The notes: generated by a model from the letters alone, not told the origin. DNA of 64,000 nucleotides from Lyophyllum atratum (GCA_014905825.1 JACGCN010000018.1:682001-746000), one strand, 5' to 3'; shown: positions 1 to 14,400, counted from the first letter of the stretch. Made by a program: numbers and translations.

Positions 1-736
1 GTGTGCATGGGTTCAGCGTTGCAGCATCGTGCTATCAAGACATAGGAACTGATGAAGTGGTTCTTCACTAGACCGAGGAACACGTCCATTGCGTGAGGTG
101 TAGGCGGCCCTAGAGACGAGGTTAAAACTGCTGAGAAGAGGCGTGGCTGCTGCGTGGGGAAGTTGATAGTACATAGGCAACATGGGACGCCAACGATGGA
201 CGTCATTTTAATTTTGGATTCCAGCAGGGTGGGTTGTCAGGGTAACAAGGTCCAAAAAAAGAACAATGCTTGGCAAGGAAAAGCGAAAAGATACTCTACT
301 GGTGAAGTACAGAGCAAAATATACGGGTAATAGACACGCTCGGAGGACTGTAATTTTCGCCAAGGAAGCTAGACGGAGCGGGGAACTGGTGCCAACAGGA
401 TCAGGACTCAAGAGGAGGAACGCGTCGCGGTGCATGCACGTGACCTACAGAAAAGTGCTTGGCGCGGCTGCAGTGTGCACGGAGGCATCTTCCAACTGCA
501 AACTTTGCGGCTTTTATTCTTCTCAGCTCATTCCACAACCTGCTTCCACTCTACCTGTCCTCGTTGGTCGCTGCTATCTCGACTGGAATGTCTTTGAGGC
601 TCTGAAGTACCCCACATCCTAGGCTATACTCACTCGTTCCTTACACTCGTTCACTTCTCTCACTCTTTATACTCTTGGGCCACGGTAGTACAGACGCAGT
701 GCAGTCTAATTCATCTAACACAATCTTTTCATTTCT
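1..736. other. Left edge, no gene supported
   Basis: No convincing gene is seen. A 118-codon ORF at 266-622 has no recognisable features and no splice context. The last 120 bases are pyrimidine-rich with a TTTATA stretch near 665, consistent with the promoter and 5' leader of the gene starting at 737. Confidence 0.4.
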
Positions 737-3700
737 ATGGACTCCAATTTCACATTTCCGCGCCCTCAGGCTCCGACACCGAGGTCTGCGCCCTCGTCAT
801 CGTCGCCAACCTCTTCTACAGGTGCTGCGGCCCCGGTTAAACGCGAATCCAACGCTCTCCGTGCGTCTGTGCTCGATGCGGCCCTCGAGCTGGGGATTGG
901 GACCAATAGCACAGTCGCAAACTGGATGTTCAATAATGCCCTGTCAGAGGAAGATGAAGAGGTATGGTTCACTCTTGCTTTCATATTTCGCTATCATTTT
1001 CTTTCAATACACCGGCAGTTTGGCTCAAAACATCTGTGCGTGCGCGTTACGCTCTTCAGGAGGTCTGCAGCATTCACTTGGTCATAGAGCTTTGGGCAAG
1101 AAGTATATCTGCCATCCGAACTGTATCCTGTTGAACGTCAGGTTAAACTCATCCCAGTTACTTTGGCGCAATATTACGTTCTGCTTTATGCTCGTGCATA
1201 CGTACTTCTCCCACATTTGTTTCTTCTGTCGGCCTCAGTTAAATCGACCTTGCTGACCAACTCCTTCCTAGGACCAGCCCTCCCCGGCACTCACATACGG
1301 ATCCACAGCAACTTCTGACGAATCTCCAATCTCGGGGCGATTTCCTTCAACCTCCTCCTCATCACACGTTTCCTCTAACCTTAAATCCGTCCAACCACCT
1401 GATACCAATTTCTTCCCAGTACCCGAAGGTCACATCCGTTTCGACACAGCCGTCGATATGCCGGCCCGACCACCAGCTGGGGCAACGCAGGGTTTCCCGG
1501 ACATACCCATACCACCCCGACCCGTCACGCCAATCGCGCCCGCCCGAGGGAAACTGCGAAAGAAAAGAGGGGATGGTTATGAAAGCGATGGAGGTTACGT
1601 GAGCGATGCTGGGAAGAAGAAGGACAAGGATAAGAAGAAGGGTGGAGTGAAGGAGACGGCTGGTGGTGGCATGGACGTCGAGGCGGACAAGAAGGAACGT
1701 GCGAAAGAAGCTAAAATTCGTGCCAAGGAGGAGAAGCTGCGAGAAAAGAAAGAAAAAGAGGAGGAGAAGAAGCGGAAGAAGAGTATGGGAAAATCTAGAA
1801 AGGGAGACATCGAGGACAAGGACGGGTACACCACAGGTTACGAGACAGACAGCACCCCCGCGAAAGGGTCAAAGTCCAAGTCCAAGTCGAAACCCTCTGG
1901 TGACGCTGGCTATGAGACGGACTCAGGCTACTTATCTTCAACGTCTGGGAAGTCGAAGTCGAGGTCCCGATTCTTTAGCCTCGGCTCCAAGCAGTCTAAG
2001 GCGAATCTACGCCAAGAGGAAATTCCAGCAATGCCAACTCTGGTCATCCCGAAAGAACCCGTATCCCTTCCCATTGCGTCGAGATTCGCTACTGCCGTAG
2101 CACCTCGCCCGCCTTCACTGCCAGTGAGCGTCAGCACACCCTTAGGCCACAGCAGCCCCACATCAACAGATCCTCCGCACATGCCTCCTCTAGTCACCTA
2201 TCCTTCTTTACCTGCTTTCGCGACAGCGCCACTCTACTCATCCACATCACCAACTGTTCTTAGGACTGCCAATCGCGAGTCCGGTGGCTCAGCAGAATCG
2301 GGAGGATCAGTCTCACGTTCTTCGAGTACCTCGCATTCCAAACGCCGAGGGGTTCAATTTTTTAGACCAGAAAGCTCACATGGTCATGGCGGCGAAAGCT
2401 ACTCGACTATCACCTCCGCATCCCAAGTTCCCCTCCCCCAATCTGCTGCGACCTCCCCAACATCACCTACCAGAGAATTCCCGGCCATATCGCTCCCTCT
2501 TACGCACACCACATCGTTGTCACCGACTCGCAAAGGCTACCCACTCCCAGACAGCTACGCTGTACCCTCTTCAAGACAGAAATCGCCCCCAAACTCACCT
2601 GATGCACTCTCACCCCCCGTAATCCCAACCTCCCGTAACCCATCCCCAGCTCCCGGACTGAAGGTCCCCGGAGCCAAATTCCTGCAAGCATCCTCCCCGT
2701 CCCCCACCAGCTCAGCCACACCCTCCCCCCGCCTCCGCCCCCGCTTCGCCCCCACCGACGGCTTCGGCCCCCGTACAACCCCCAGCCTCAGTCCCAATCC
2801 CAGCCCTAGCCCAGTCGCCCGCAGCCCCTCCCCCCTCCTCCGCTCACCGAGCCGTCAAGCCGCAGACCGCCCCGCCCTGACCATCATCCCCTCCTCCGCT
2901 TACATCGTCCCCTCCCCTCACGCCTCTCCAGGCCTCCCCGCCCCGAACGTCCTCGCTTACTACGACATACCCCCTCCCAGCCCCCCGCCCGCGGGACCCC
3001 TCCCAAGCGTCCCGCCCCTTCGAAGCGTCGCTCCCAGCGGTACACAGACGCGGACGCAGGACCGCCCCGGTGGAGGCAGTGTGGGGAGCATCGCGCCGAG
3101 TCGCACGCCGGAGCAGGGGCTCTACACACAGGCTATCCCGAGTATACAGCGTGGACGCGAGGCACCCTTTCCTGCTCGCCCCATTTTACCGAGTGCGATG
3201 CAAGCAGGTGTGGGGCCGGGGCTCGAGGCGAGAGTCAAGGTCCCCCGGTACAGGGAGTTGTATGGCTTGCCCCTTCCGCGGGATCAGGCTGACCACGGCA
3301 GGGCGGATCGCATGAATATGATGCGGGATGGGGACTCACACAGTGAGGCGGGTCCGCGGATTGACGTGGTTGAGCCCTCGGACGGGGGCTGGGAGGATTT
3401 GGGGTATGATGACCAGGACGAGGAGGACATGCGGGATGTCCTTGACCGATTTGAGGAGGCGCGGGTGGGGAGTCGGGCCCAGCAGCAGCAGGGTGGGAAG
3501 GCCTTGGGTCGAAGTCACTCGTTCGAGGCGATCAGGAACAGGCTTTCTGGAAATTCGGACTCGGAGGATCATTATGAGGATGAGGGAGAGGAAGCGACGG
3601 GGAGGAAATCGTCGACGGAGGAGGGAGGTGGGGATAGGAACAGTCGCTGGAGTGGAAGCATTTACAGCCGCGTGAGCGTGTTGGACCCTGAGAAGAGCGA

Positions 3701-3836
3701 AGAGGCGAGGCAGCGGTTCGTGCAGCGGGTGGAGGATATGTATGGGGATGGCGGAAGGGAGAAAGTCCCTCCTGTTCCTAAAATCCCAGATGGTTTCGTA
3801 GGTGCTGCTCCTGGACGGAGCTGGAACAGGTTTTGA
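737..3836 (+). CDS. Low-complexity protein with RESN/WMFN N-terminal signature
   Basis: The function is not recognised. The model is join(737..961,1272..3836), 929 aa. The first exon ends in phase 0 at a GTATGG donor, and the exon after the CTTCCTAG acceptor is in frame with the long ORF. Because the intron is 310 nt, a small extra exon cannot be excluded. Residues about 36-66 hold RESNALRASVLDAALELGIG followed by a WMFN motif, a signature repeated in the minus-strand gene at 28833-30339. Next comes a Lys/Glu-rich stretch (about residues 205-245), then tyrosine motifs of the type GYxTD, long Ser/Pro-rich disordered regions, an acidic patch, and a basic/aromatic C-terminus ending WNRF. Many Pro-Ser motifs suggest a phosphorylated, largely disordered scaffold, but this is inference only. 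Confidence 0.7.
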
Positions 3837-4459
3837 TATTCGTTTGATTCAACTTCTTTGTTTTCGTGGCTACGACTACACACTCTCTTTGGTCACTCCC
3901 TTGGTTGCTTGCTATCTATGCCTGTTTTTTTGGTTCATTCGCTTCACCCTTGTTTTCTTGCTAGATAGAAACGTGCACTGGCTTGCTGGGCATATTGCAC
4001 TTCATAGACTCACTCATACTGCATCCTTCATCATTCGCATCTTCCACATATCTACAGTCCCACGTGGCGCCGTCTCGGATATGCAGTATACTTGGTATAC
4101 GCTACTATGCGGTCGTAGATAATCATTTCTGTACATACTAGGATCGTCTTGCATAGGAGTGATGATAGGAATTTATATATCAACACTTGGCTCCTACTCT
4201 GCCAAGGTTTGGTTCGGTTTGAATATGTACCTAACCTGGAAGGCCACCCACGTCAACCAAGCAGTCGTTGCTGTTCGGGCTTGAGTAGTATCGTTGGTGT
4301 TTTAGTACAATCTGCAGCTTCTGATGAAGTCGAAGTCCTTGGGCCCCGTCTTGCTTAAGCTCTCACTATTTGATGCTTAAGACCACGATTGAACAGGGGG
4401 ATCCAGTCCCGCAAGGTGTATATTCCATAGTATCTACACCCCAACCCACCAAAAGCCCT
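3837..4459. other. Convergent intergenic region
   Basis: T-rich sequence between the 3' ends of the flanking convergent genes. It presumably holds both 3' UTRs and polyadenylation sites. No coding region, repeat or RNA gene is seen. Confidence 0.5.
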
Positions 4460-5382
4460 CTAAAGATTCTGCGGCGCACGCGACACGCTACACCTCCGGT
4501 CCCGGGTGACCTCAGGCTGGCCATTAACAGGTCGCCGCTGCTGCAACAGACGCTCCGTCTCCTCCCTTCCCAAAACCGGTGAGTCCTCCTCGTCCTCTTC
4601 GTCAAGTCTCTGCGCGTAGATGTTTTCCAACGCGAGAGGCGGAGGAATCGACGAGAAGCGCTTGGAGACAGGCCGCAATGCCTTCAGCTCCACGCGGCTC
4701 GGAGACTCAGACGTGGGCCGGTGCAGGACGCGGTGAGGAAGGGGAAACGGGGGCACGCGCAGGAGGGTGCTGTTTCTCGACATACGCCTGGAGAAACGAG
4801 GATCGATCTCCTCGACGGCCTCTGGGGACAGTGTACGCGAGTCGCTTCGGGAAAGAGTGGGCCGCGTGGCTCGCGTGCGCTGGAGGGTACGACCTCTACT
4901 CCGAGCGTCGTCGTTAGTAACCTCGGTGTTCGCAGAAGGCGCAGGAACGGTCGGGAGAACGGCTGAGGAGTATCGTTGCTGAAGCAAGACGTTGTTACTT
5001 GGGTTCGATGGAAGTCCTTGCAATGTGCGACGTCGCTGGAGGGGTACAGTAGGGAAAGGAAGGTCTCGGCCGCGTACGATGCTCGGTGCGCGCTTTGGAG
5101 GGGCTAGTGAAGGTGTGGACGGGGACTCCGTGGTCTCTATAGCTTGTGTAGGAGAGAACGGTTGAATCGACAGACTGGAGAGCATCATTGGGGACCACAG
5201 GCATGCCGACAGGATGAGCTGTATGGATGTCAACAGATGTTGAAGGACAAAATCATGGTGAAAGAACGAACCTGGAGAACATTGTTGTTTTTCCATGATC
5301 CACCTACGGCCCACGCAGAATCCTCGACCAGCGTCAGATTGAAGGTGACCTCGATGAGGAATTGCAAGGATGATGAATGCAT
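4460..5382 (-). CDS. Hypothetical Ser/Pro/Arg-rich protein
   Basis: The function is not recognised. Proposed model: complement(join(4460..5218,5272..5382)), 288 aa. A 53-nt intron with donor GTTCGT and acceptor CATACAG joins the exons in phase 0. The start is the first ATG in the upstream exon. The N-terminal 60 residues are moderately hydrophobic and could form a signal or membrane segment. The rest is rich in Ser, Pro and Arg with many SxP and RS motifs, ending in an acidic patch (EDEEDSP) and a basic tail. The truncated Helitron copy begins only 186 bp upstream of this ATG, so the insertion has probably replaced or displaced promoter sequence, or even an upstream exon. That makes the 5' end of the model uncertain. 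Confidence 0.5.
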
Positions 5383-5568
5383 AACGTTCAACGTTGCAAC
5401 TTGTGTCGAGACCGGTCTCGATAACTTGGATAACCAGTTCACGGGGGATCGCACAGCGTCCTGAAAGGCATCATGTCGTTGATCATGCCTTTATGTCTCG
5501 TCTAGGTGGAGTTGCGTCCCCGTTCCTCCGTGTTCCCGTGGTGACAACAAAAAGATGTTGATGGTGTT

Positions 5569-8155
5569 TCCCCGACTCTCTTACGTAAGTAAGAGGGAGG
5601 GTTTTGTCGGACTCGAACGACATTTGTCCCGCCAACTCTGGAAGCAGTCACGTGTCGCGTCCCACGGTTCACCATTCCAACAATTTTCTTTCACTTTCAG
5701 TCCCTTGCTCATTCACCAGCGTCTTCGAGTGCTCTCACTTCTTATATACTCCCTCGGCGTCATCCAAAAAAACTACATACTGGACCGTAAACTTCTATTG
5801 TGCTCCAACTCATTACCACATACATCGACTACCACATACCGCGTGAACTACCACATACGACGTGAACTACCACATCTATCTTGTGTACTACCACACGCCC
5901 CACACACCGATGTTCCCTCTCATAAAGTTCCCCTGTGTGCTTTCCCGTGTCATTGACAATGACCTGTGCCCCCCTCATGACACTGAGTGCTGCATTGACG
6001 ACTTTCCTCAGTACTTCGACGCACTGTATCATCCAGATCTTCATCCTGAAACTTCTTGAATGCAGAATCCGTCTGTGACTGGCTCAGTTCTATCTTTACC
6101 GAATATTCCCCACTGCCGTGCACGCCCTTTCTGACATACTTTGCAAAATCATCATTCCACGTCTGCAATCTTCTTACGAGGTCTGTCCTTTCCCTCCCTT
6201 ACTTCCAAATATCGTCTTCATCTTTTCATCCCTCTTCAGTACTCAGCCTTTTTGCTCCAACTCCATGTTCTTCGTCCCATCCTACTTGGTTTTATTTCCA
6301 GAAGTCTCATTACCTTCAATCCCTTCACGACCTCCCACACACTGTCCTTCTGCATGCTTTCAAGCATCTTCACTTAGTCTTACCTCACAAATACAACAAG
6401 CACTCATTAATTTTAGCTCTCTTCCACCATTTCATTCAGCATCGCATGCACTGCTTATCTATCTCAAACACACAGCTCCTTAACTCATTACCCTCTTCTC
6501 TCCTCCTCAACACTGAAACTCCTTATCATGTTCTTGTCTATCATAATACCATCCTCAAATTTGGAGAAGTTATCACACACTCTTTACTCAAGCCCCAATC
6601 TCTTTCGAAAAACTCAATCATCTACGCTCAGCATATCAATTTACTTCAACAATTACTGTCCCTCACAAATGAAGTAAGCTCTCCCTTATCTGCTAAGCAA
6701 TTTTCCAAAAAAAAAACTAGCTTCTGTCATGAATGGTCTTCATCCTTCCAGGCGCATTTCATTCAGCCACAGTCATGTCAGCCGCTGCACTGCAGTTATA
6801 ACGAGTTTCCGCGAGCGCTGCGAATCACTCATGTCTTGCACACTCTCGCAACTTCATGATTTTCTTTACTGCTATCTCCCGACCTCTGCCGAAAATTTCC
6901 CTAATTCATTTGACGCTTCAGTATGTCTTCTCCTCCAAGTGGAATATACCGAATCCGTGTTTTCCGCCCTTACTAAATCCCGCACTCTCCGCCAACAGCA
7001 ATTTAACAAATCCGCTCGTGCTACGCTCCGCTCAGAACAAGCAACACTAGAACATGCGCGCCAGCAACAAATCATTTCCGCCTGGCCAACTGTTCCTAAC
7101 GAAGATGTCGTCTTCGACTGTCTGCGCAACTATCGCGCAGGATCTATGTGGACTGCTCCTCCAACTTGTGCATCATGCTCACGTTCTCAGAAACACAGCC
7201 CTGTTAACACTTTCAATATATCAACTGCCAGTGCTGCCCGCGACTTAAATATCTATCTTCTGACATGTTTCGATGAAAGGTTCTCCCGCGACTTCTCTTC
7301 CCTTCCAGGCATATGTGAAGGTCTAATGCTTGATGCAGCTGGCATCGTAACCCATGCTGATACTGTGAGTGTAAACTTGTGCTCAGATTGCCATTCCGAG
7401 CTTCAAAAGGGCAAAATACCGCGCTTCGCACTCGCAAATCACTTGTACCGAGGGCAACTTCCACATAAATTCAAAGACTTGACATGGGTGGAAGAAATGA
7501 CTTGCGCAATTTACCGCAATACCGCATATGTCTCCCGCCTCTATGGTTCATCAGATCCCAGTCAAGCACGTGTCTTTCGGGGCAATACTTGCGCTCATGA
7601 TATGAATGTGGTCTCCACAGCGACTGCGCTGCCGCTTACTCCCACTCAAGTGAATGACATGCTCTCTGTCGTGTTCATTGGTCCAGGACAGTATAAGAAA
7701 AAATGCTTGGAGAACATGTTTCGCGTGCGGAAGTCCAAAATCTGGGACTTTCTTGTGTGGCTAAAAGATGAGGCACAGAACCCTCTTTATCAAAATATCA
7801 CTTTGGAAAAGCGGCATTGCGATATGTATCCTGATGATGACATACTTCCTGGTGTGGAGGAGCGCACAGTTCATGATGCATACCTCAACCCTGAGCAGAC
7901 TTTTGAAAATGAAACTGCAGGATTTCAAGATCATCCGGCCCTGCAAGTCACTGATGAAGATCCTTCTGCAGATGACCCCATAATCTTCCTTGAGCATATG
8001 GGTGTCTCTGATCCTGAAAATGTCAAGCTTCATGGGCGCACATTTACTGCATCTGCACTCCACACTCTTATTAAGAAACCATCAGAGCAGCCTGATCTTA
8101 TCATTCATCGAGGATCGCGCGCTGTACCTGAGTACGAAAACCCAAAACTCTTTCC
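5569..8155 (+). mobile_element. Truncated 5' copy of the Helitron
   Basis: This 2,587-bp segment repeats the first 2,587 bp of the complete element that follows at 8156. It starts with the same TCCCCGACTCTC terminus and hairpin, and ends where the full copy would continue at 10743. By eye the two copies differ at only two places. One T is missing in a TTT run near 6054, and there is one extra A in the A-run near 6711-6717 (10 versus 9). Both shift the reading frame, so the ORF here is broken into pieces (about 5862-6059, 6056-6859 and 6729-8543). The copy lacks the Rep, helicase and 3' end and cannot be autonomous. Confidence 0.85.
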
Positions 8156-8182
8156 TCCCCGACTCTCTTACGTAAGTAAGAG
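8156..8182 (+). repeat. Helitron 5' terminus and subterminal hairpin
   Basis: TCCCCGACTCTC (8156-8167) is the 5' arm of the asymmetric terminal inverted repeat. It overlaps a perfect hairpin: CTCTTAC (8165-8171), loop GTAA, GTAAGAG (8176-8182). The same structure occurs in the truncated copy at 5569-5595. Confidence 0.75.
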
Positions 8183-8496
8183 GGAGGGTTTTGTCGGACT
8201 CGAACGACATTTGTCCCGCCAACTCTGGAAGCAGTCACGTGTCGCGTCCCACGGTTCACCATTCCAACAATTTTCTTTCACTTTCAGTCCCTTGCTCATT
8301 CACCAGCGTCTTCGAGTGCTCTCACTTCTTATATACTCCCTCGGCGTCATCCAAAAAAACTACATACTGGACCGTAAACTTCTATTGTGCTCCAACTCAT
8401 TACCACATACATCGACTACCACATACCGCGTGAACTACCACATACGACGTGAACTACCACATCTATCTTGTGTACTACCACACGCCCCACACACCG

Positions 8497-11400
8497 ATGT
8501 TCCCTCTCATAAAGTTCCCCTGTGTGCTTTCCCGTGTCATTGACAATGACCTGTGCCCCCCTCATGACACTGAGTGCTGCATTGACGACTTTCCTCAGTA
8601 CTTCGACGCACTGTATCATCCAGATCTTCATCCTGAAACTTTCTTGAATGCAGAATCCGTCTGTGACTGGCTCAGTTCTATCTTTACCGAATATTCCCCA
8701 CTGCCGTGCACGCCCTTTCTGACATACTTTGCAAAATCATCATTCCACGTCTGCAATCTTCTTACGAGGTCTGTCCTTTCCCTCCCTTACTTCCAAATAT
8801 CGTCTTCATCTTTTCATCCCTCTTCAGTACTCAGCCTTTTTGCTCCAACTCCATGTTCTTCGTCCCATCCTACTTGGTTTTATTTCCAGAAGTCTCATTA
8901 CCTTCAATCCCTTCACGACCTCCCACACACTGTCCTTCTGCATGCTTTCAAGCATCTTCACTTAGTCTTACCTCACAAATACAACAAGCACTCATTAATT
9001 TTAGCTCTCTTCCACCATTTCATTCAGCATCGCATGCACTGCTTATCTATCTCAAACACACAGCTCCTTAACTCATTACCCTCTTCTCTCCTCCTCAACA
9101 CTGAAACTCCTTATCATGTTCTTGTCTATCATAATACCATCCTCAAATTTGGAGAAGTTATCACACACTCTTTACTCAAGCCCCAATCTCTTTCGAAAAA
9201 CTCAATCATCTACGCTCAGCATATCAATTTACTTCAACAATTACTGTCCCTCACAAATGAAGTAAGCTCTCCCTTATCTGCTAAGCAATTTTCCAAAAAA
9301 AAACTAGCTTCTGTCATGAATGGTCTTCATCCTTCCAGGCGCATTTCATTCAGCCACAGTCATGTCAGCCGCTGCACTGCAGTTATAACGAGTTTCCGCG
9401 AGCGCTGCGAATCACTCATGTCTTGCACACTCTCGCAACTTCATGATTTTCTTTACTGCTATCTCCCGACCTCTGCCGAAAATTTCCCTAATTCATTTGA
9501 CGCTTCAGTATGTCTTCTCCTCCAAGTGGAATATACCGAATCCGTGTTTTCCGCCCTTACTAAATCCCGCACTCTCCGCCAACAGCAATTTAACAAATCC
9601 GCTCGTGCTACGCTCCGCTCAGAACAAGCAACACTAGAACATGCGCGCCAGCAACAAATCATTTCCGCCTGGCCAACTGTTCCTAACGAAGATGTCGTCT
9701 TCGACTGTCTGCGCAACTATCGCGCAGGATCTATGTGGACTGCTCCTCCAACTTGTGCATCATGCTCACGTTCTCAGAAACACAGCCCTGTTAACACTTT
9801 CAATATATCAACTGCCAGTGCTGCCCGCGACTTAAATATCTATCTTCTGACATGTTTCGATGAAAGGTTCTCCCGCGACTTCTCTTCCCTTCCAGGCATA
9901 TGTGAAGGTCTAATGCTTGATGCAGCTGGCATCGTAACCCATGCTGATACTGTGAGTGTAAACTTGTGCTCAGATTGCCATTCCGAGCTTCAAAAGGGCA
10001 AAATACCGCGCTTCGCACTCGCAAATCACTTGTACCGAGGGCAACTTCCACATAAATTCAAAGACTTGACATGGGTGGAAGAAATGACTTGCGCAATTTA
10101 CCGCAATACCGCATATGTCTCCCGCCTCTATGGTTCATCAGATCCCAGTCAAGCACGTGTCTTTCGGGGCAATACTTGCGCTCATGATATGAATGTGGTC
10201 TCCACAGCGACTGCGCTGCCGCTTACTCCCACTCAAGTGAATGACATGCTCTCTGTCGTGTTCATTGGTCCAGGACAGTATAAGAAAAAATGCTTGGAGA
10301 ACATGTTTCGCGTGCGGAAGTCCAAAATCTGGGACTTTCTTGTGTGGCTAAAAGATGAGGCACAGAACCCTCTTTATCAAAATATCACTTTGGAAAAGCG
10401 GCATTGCGATATGTATCCTGATGATGACATACTTCCTGGTGTGGAGGAGCGCACAGTTCATGATGCATACCTCAACCCTGAGCAGACTTTTGAAAATGAA
10501 ACTGCAGGATTTCAAGATCATCCGGCCCTGCAAGTCACTGATGAAGATCCTTCTGCAGATGACCCCATAATCTTCCTTGAGCATATGGGTGTCTCTGATC
10601 CTGAAAATGTCAAGCTTCATGGGCGCACATTTACTGCATCTGCACTCCACACTCTTATTAAGAAACCATCAGAGCAGCCTGATCTTATCATTCATCGAGG
10701 ATCGCGCGCTGTACCTGAGTACGAAAACCCAAAACTCTTTCCTGGTATGTATCCTACTCTATATCCTTATGGAATAGGTGGATTTGAAGACCGCACTCGA
10801 CCTACTCCATTGGCCCTTGAAGCGCAAGCAAACTATTGCCTGGATCTTGCTGACCGCTCTTTCAGATACCATCACTCATTTATGTTTGTTCTTCTAAACA
10901 TTATCCAGCGCCGGACGGGACACCTCCACACTTCACTCAGTGTAAAGAATTCTCGATTCAAGCCTGTCGCAGAAAAACTTCTGTCAATATCCCCAGAAAC
11001 TCTAAATGCTGTTGCAGTTCATCTTGAAAAAGAAGGTACGGTGGCGCAACTATCACCTGACGAAAAGCAAGTGCTTGATCTTCTAAATGAAGTTAACACT
11101 GTCTCTGCAAAAATTCCAGGTTCTCATGGTGCGAAAATAAGAGCTCGCAATGAGATTCGCAACTATGTAGCGTACTTTGGTGTACCCATGCTATACTTCA
11201 CAGCAAATCCAAATGCTGCCCATAGTCCTCTTTTTCAGGTGATATATGGTGATACATCAGTGAACCTTGATGATCGTTTTCCAAAACTGGCGTCCAGTAC
11301 GCAGAGAGCTCTGCGCCTGGCCAAGGATCCGGTTGCAGCTGTTGATTTTTTTGAATTTTCCATCAAGTGTATATTTCAATATCTCTTTGGCTGGGACTAT

Positions 11401-14400
11401 GAAACTGGTCAAAGCTCACCAAACGGTGGTATTTTGGGCCATCTCGCAGCATTCTATGGATCACCGGAGCTCACTGACAGAGGTGTTTTTCATGCGCACT
11501 ATGTCATGTGGCCTCTTGGCGCACTGAACCCTAATGAGTTACATGCGCGATTGAAGTCGGACCCTGCGTTTGATGCTAAGCTTTTTGCATACTTAGAAAC
11601 CATAATTCATCACCATTTTCCTGACATTGAAATTGCAATCGAAAAAGACTATGAACCGCGAGCAGCGCGCCCTCCTCATGCACCCACTAAATTGAGGACA
11701 GAAGCAGACTCCAACCAATGGAAGGCTTTATTTGACACGGAGATCAAGAAATGCGGAGAAGTGCTCCAGCGGCATACTTGCCAAAACGTATGTCACAAAT
11801 ATGGCAGCATAGAGTGCCGCTTTCAGTTCCCGCATGAGTTAGTTCCTAAATCTTATTTTGATCCCAACACCAACTCTCTGTATCTCCGCTGCCAAGATGC
11901 AACAGTCAATTACTTCAACCCTCATATTCTTGTTTACTGTCGCCATAATCATGATCTGAAATGCATTGTTTCCGGCAAGGCAGCTAAAGCTGCGATGTTC
12001 TACATCACTGACTATATTACAAAAACAAGTATGAAGACCTATGAAATGCTGTCTTTGCTATCTAAGGCTGTTTTGCGCACTTCCTCTCAAAGCAATCCAT
12101 CTGACAGTCCCGCAGCAAAGGCGAAGTCTCTTCTATACAAATGCTTGGCTCAGTTTACGAAGCAACAGCAAATTCATGCTCAGCAAGCCGCATGGTATCT
12201 CCGAGGACATAGAGACAGCATACCCTCTCACAACACAGTGCCCATGTTATCAAGCCTTTTGCTACTCCATGTGAAAAAAAGTCTCCACACTTCCGCCCAC
12301 AACACTAGCACTGGTGATCAAGATGCAACTGCAGAGGAACCTGTCAATGACATTGAGGATGTCTCTCTTAGAATTTCAACAGACAGTGAAGGTAATCTCA
12401 GAACCATGACTCAAGTTGATGACTATATTTACCGCGACTCAGCCCTGGCACATATTTGCTTCTACGACTTTGTCCAGCGCTTCAGAATTGAATCTAAAGG
12501 AAGGCAGACACCCCACAACTTTGACAAAGCAAGGTTAGGTACATACAGGCGCTACGAACTATTGCATCCCCATAAACTGTGCAACACACATCAGCTTGTA
12601 GAACACACAAACTTCGAAAGAGGTGATGGCACTCAGCTGCTCATACCTCGAGTTATTGGTCTCTCAATACCCCGGACAACAGCGCCATCGTATCCACTAT
12701 TTGCCTTAAGTCACTTCAAACCCTTTGCATTTAACAACGCTCTTCTCAATCCAAATGAATCTGCTACTGATATATTAAGCACCTTTGAATTTTCTGACTT
12801 AGGGAAAACAGTTCTAAAAAATTGGGAAGCAATTCATGAGTGTGAAGATGAGCGAGATGCTGAGCGCCTTAGCAAAAAAGAAGCAGCAACCCGCGAATCA
12901 AAAGCCATGACTCGCGCAATGGCTGGTGTAGACGACGAATTGTTCCTAGAGCCCAGTGCAGACTTTGCCCACAAAGACTTCTTGCTCAGCGCTGAACTGC
13001 TCAGATTGCATGCAAGTAACTGGCTTACCACTCCGCCCCAGAACCCTGAACTCAATCGTGACGCTGCACCTCCACCGCAATCCCTTCCAGAGATCACTGC
13101 CCAGAATTTGAAAATCTGGAAAGCTGCAATTGCTGAACAGGAGAAAGCTATGATTACCACCCGCCGGAACACTCTGGATCCAAATAACCAACTTGATGTT
13201 CCTGCACGCGATAATCCAGCAGAAACAGAACTTGGAACAGAAACCATAATTGACTCAGTCGCGCAGTCCGCACACATCCCAGCCACAGAAGCTACGGCCA
13301 CAGGTTTAGCGCCAAGTTTAGAAACAAGAGATCACATGCTCGACCGCATTATTACAGAGGACACTCTAAATTACAAGCAGTCCATAGCATTCAAAATTAT
13401 TTCCAAGGCATATTTCAAGTACATCGATGATGAACGCGAGGGTAAAAATCGCATTGACTCTCATGATTATAAGCCTTATCTGCGCCTTCTTTTATCAGGC
13501 CCTGGAGGAACAGGTAAAACACATGTTGTCAAATCTGTCCGCAAAGTTATGAACGCCACTGGTGATGGCCATAAAATCCGCTTTCTGGCACCAAGTGGTT
13601 CTGCTGCTGCTTTAATTGATGGTATGACAATTCACAAGGGCCTATCGATCAAAGTTGCCAAAACAGGTAAAGGTAACGGCAACCGCGCTGCTGGTGATAT
13701 TGATGAAGACTATTCAGTTCTCTTAAGTGTAAGAAATCGGACAAACTTGCGCGACGAATATAAAGATGTCATTGTACTTTTGATTGATGAAGTCTCACTC
13801 TTAAGTGCACAACTATTGTCAGAGGTTGACCATGCTCTAAGATTTGCCAAGGGAAATAATGAATTTTTTGGTGGGATCCTTGTCATTTTCTCAGGGGACT
13901 TTTATCAATACCCTCCAGTAGGTGGGTCTCCACTGTATAGTCCCATTGGGAATGCTCAATGTGATAGTGAGAAGGAGCTGATGAAGCGCCTTGGTCGAAT
14001 GGCATGGAAATCTGTTACTGAAGTGGTGAATTTAGAGGAGCAGCAGCGCATGAAAGGAGACCCTGAATATGCAGAGTCTGTACTTCGCCTTCGCAAGCGG
14101 GAGTGTACGCAAACAGATGCAGACTTGTTCAACAGCAGAGTCATGAAATCGTTTGATAACCCACATGGTATAGATATGAGCTCTCAGCAGTATTTGTCTG
14201 CGACCGCAATTGTGTCCACGAATTTCTTGAGACAAGGAATCAACATGCAAAAGGCACTTGCCAACAATTCTGACAAAGGCAAAGACTCACACACAAATAA
14301 TTTTGTAATAGCTGCAGCCCATGACACAGCACATGGGAACACCATACCCGAACCCTCGAGAGAGCATCTGCTGAAATTGGACACCTCAAAATTGGCCCAT

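Noticed and set aside
266..622. 118-codon plus-strand ORF
   Set aside because: No domain, no splice context and a composition like non-coding sequence.
1595..1834. Minus-strand ORF rich in Phe and Ser
   Set aside because: Antisense shadow of the Lys/Glu-rich segment of the plus-strand gene.
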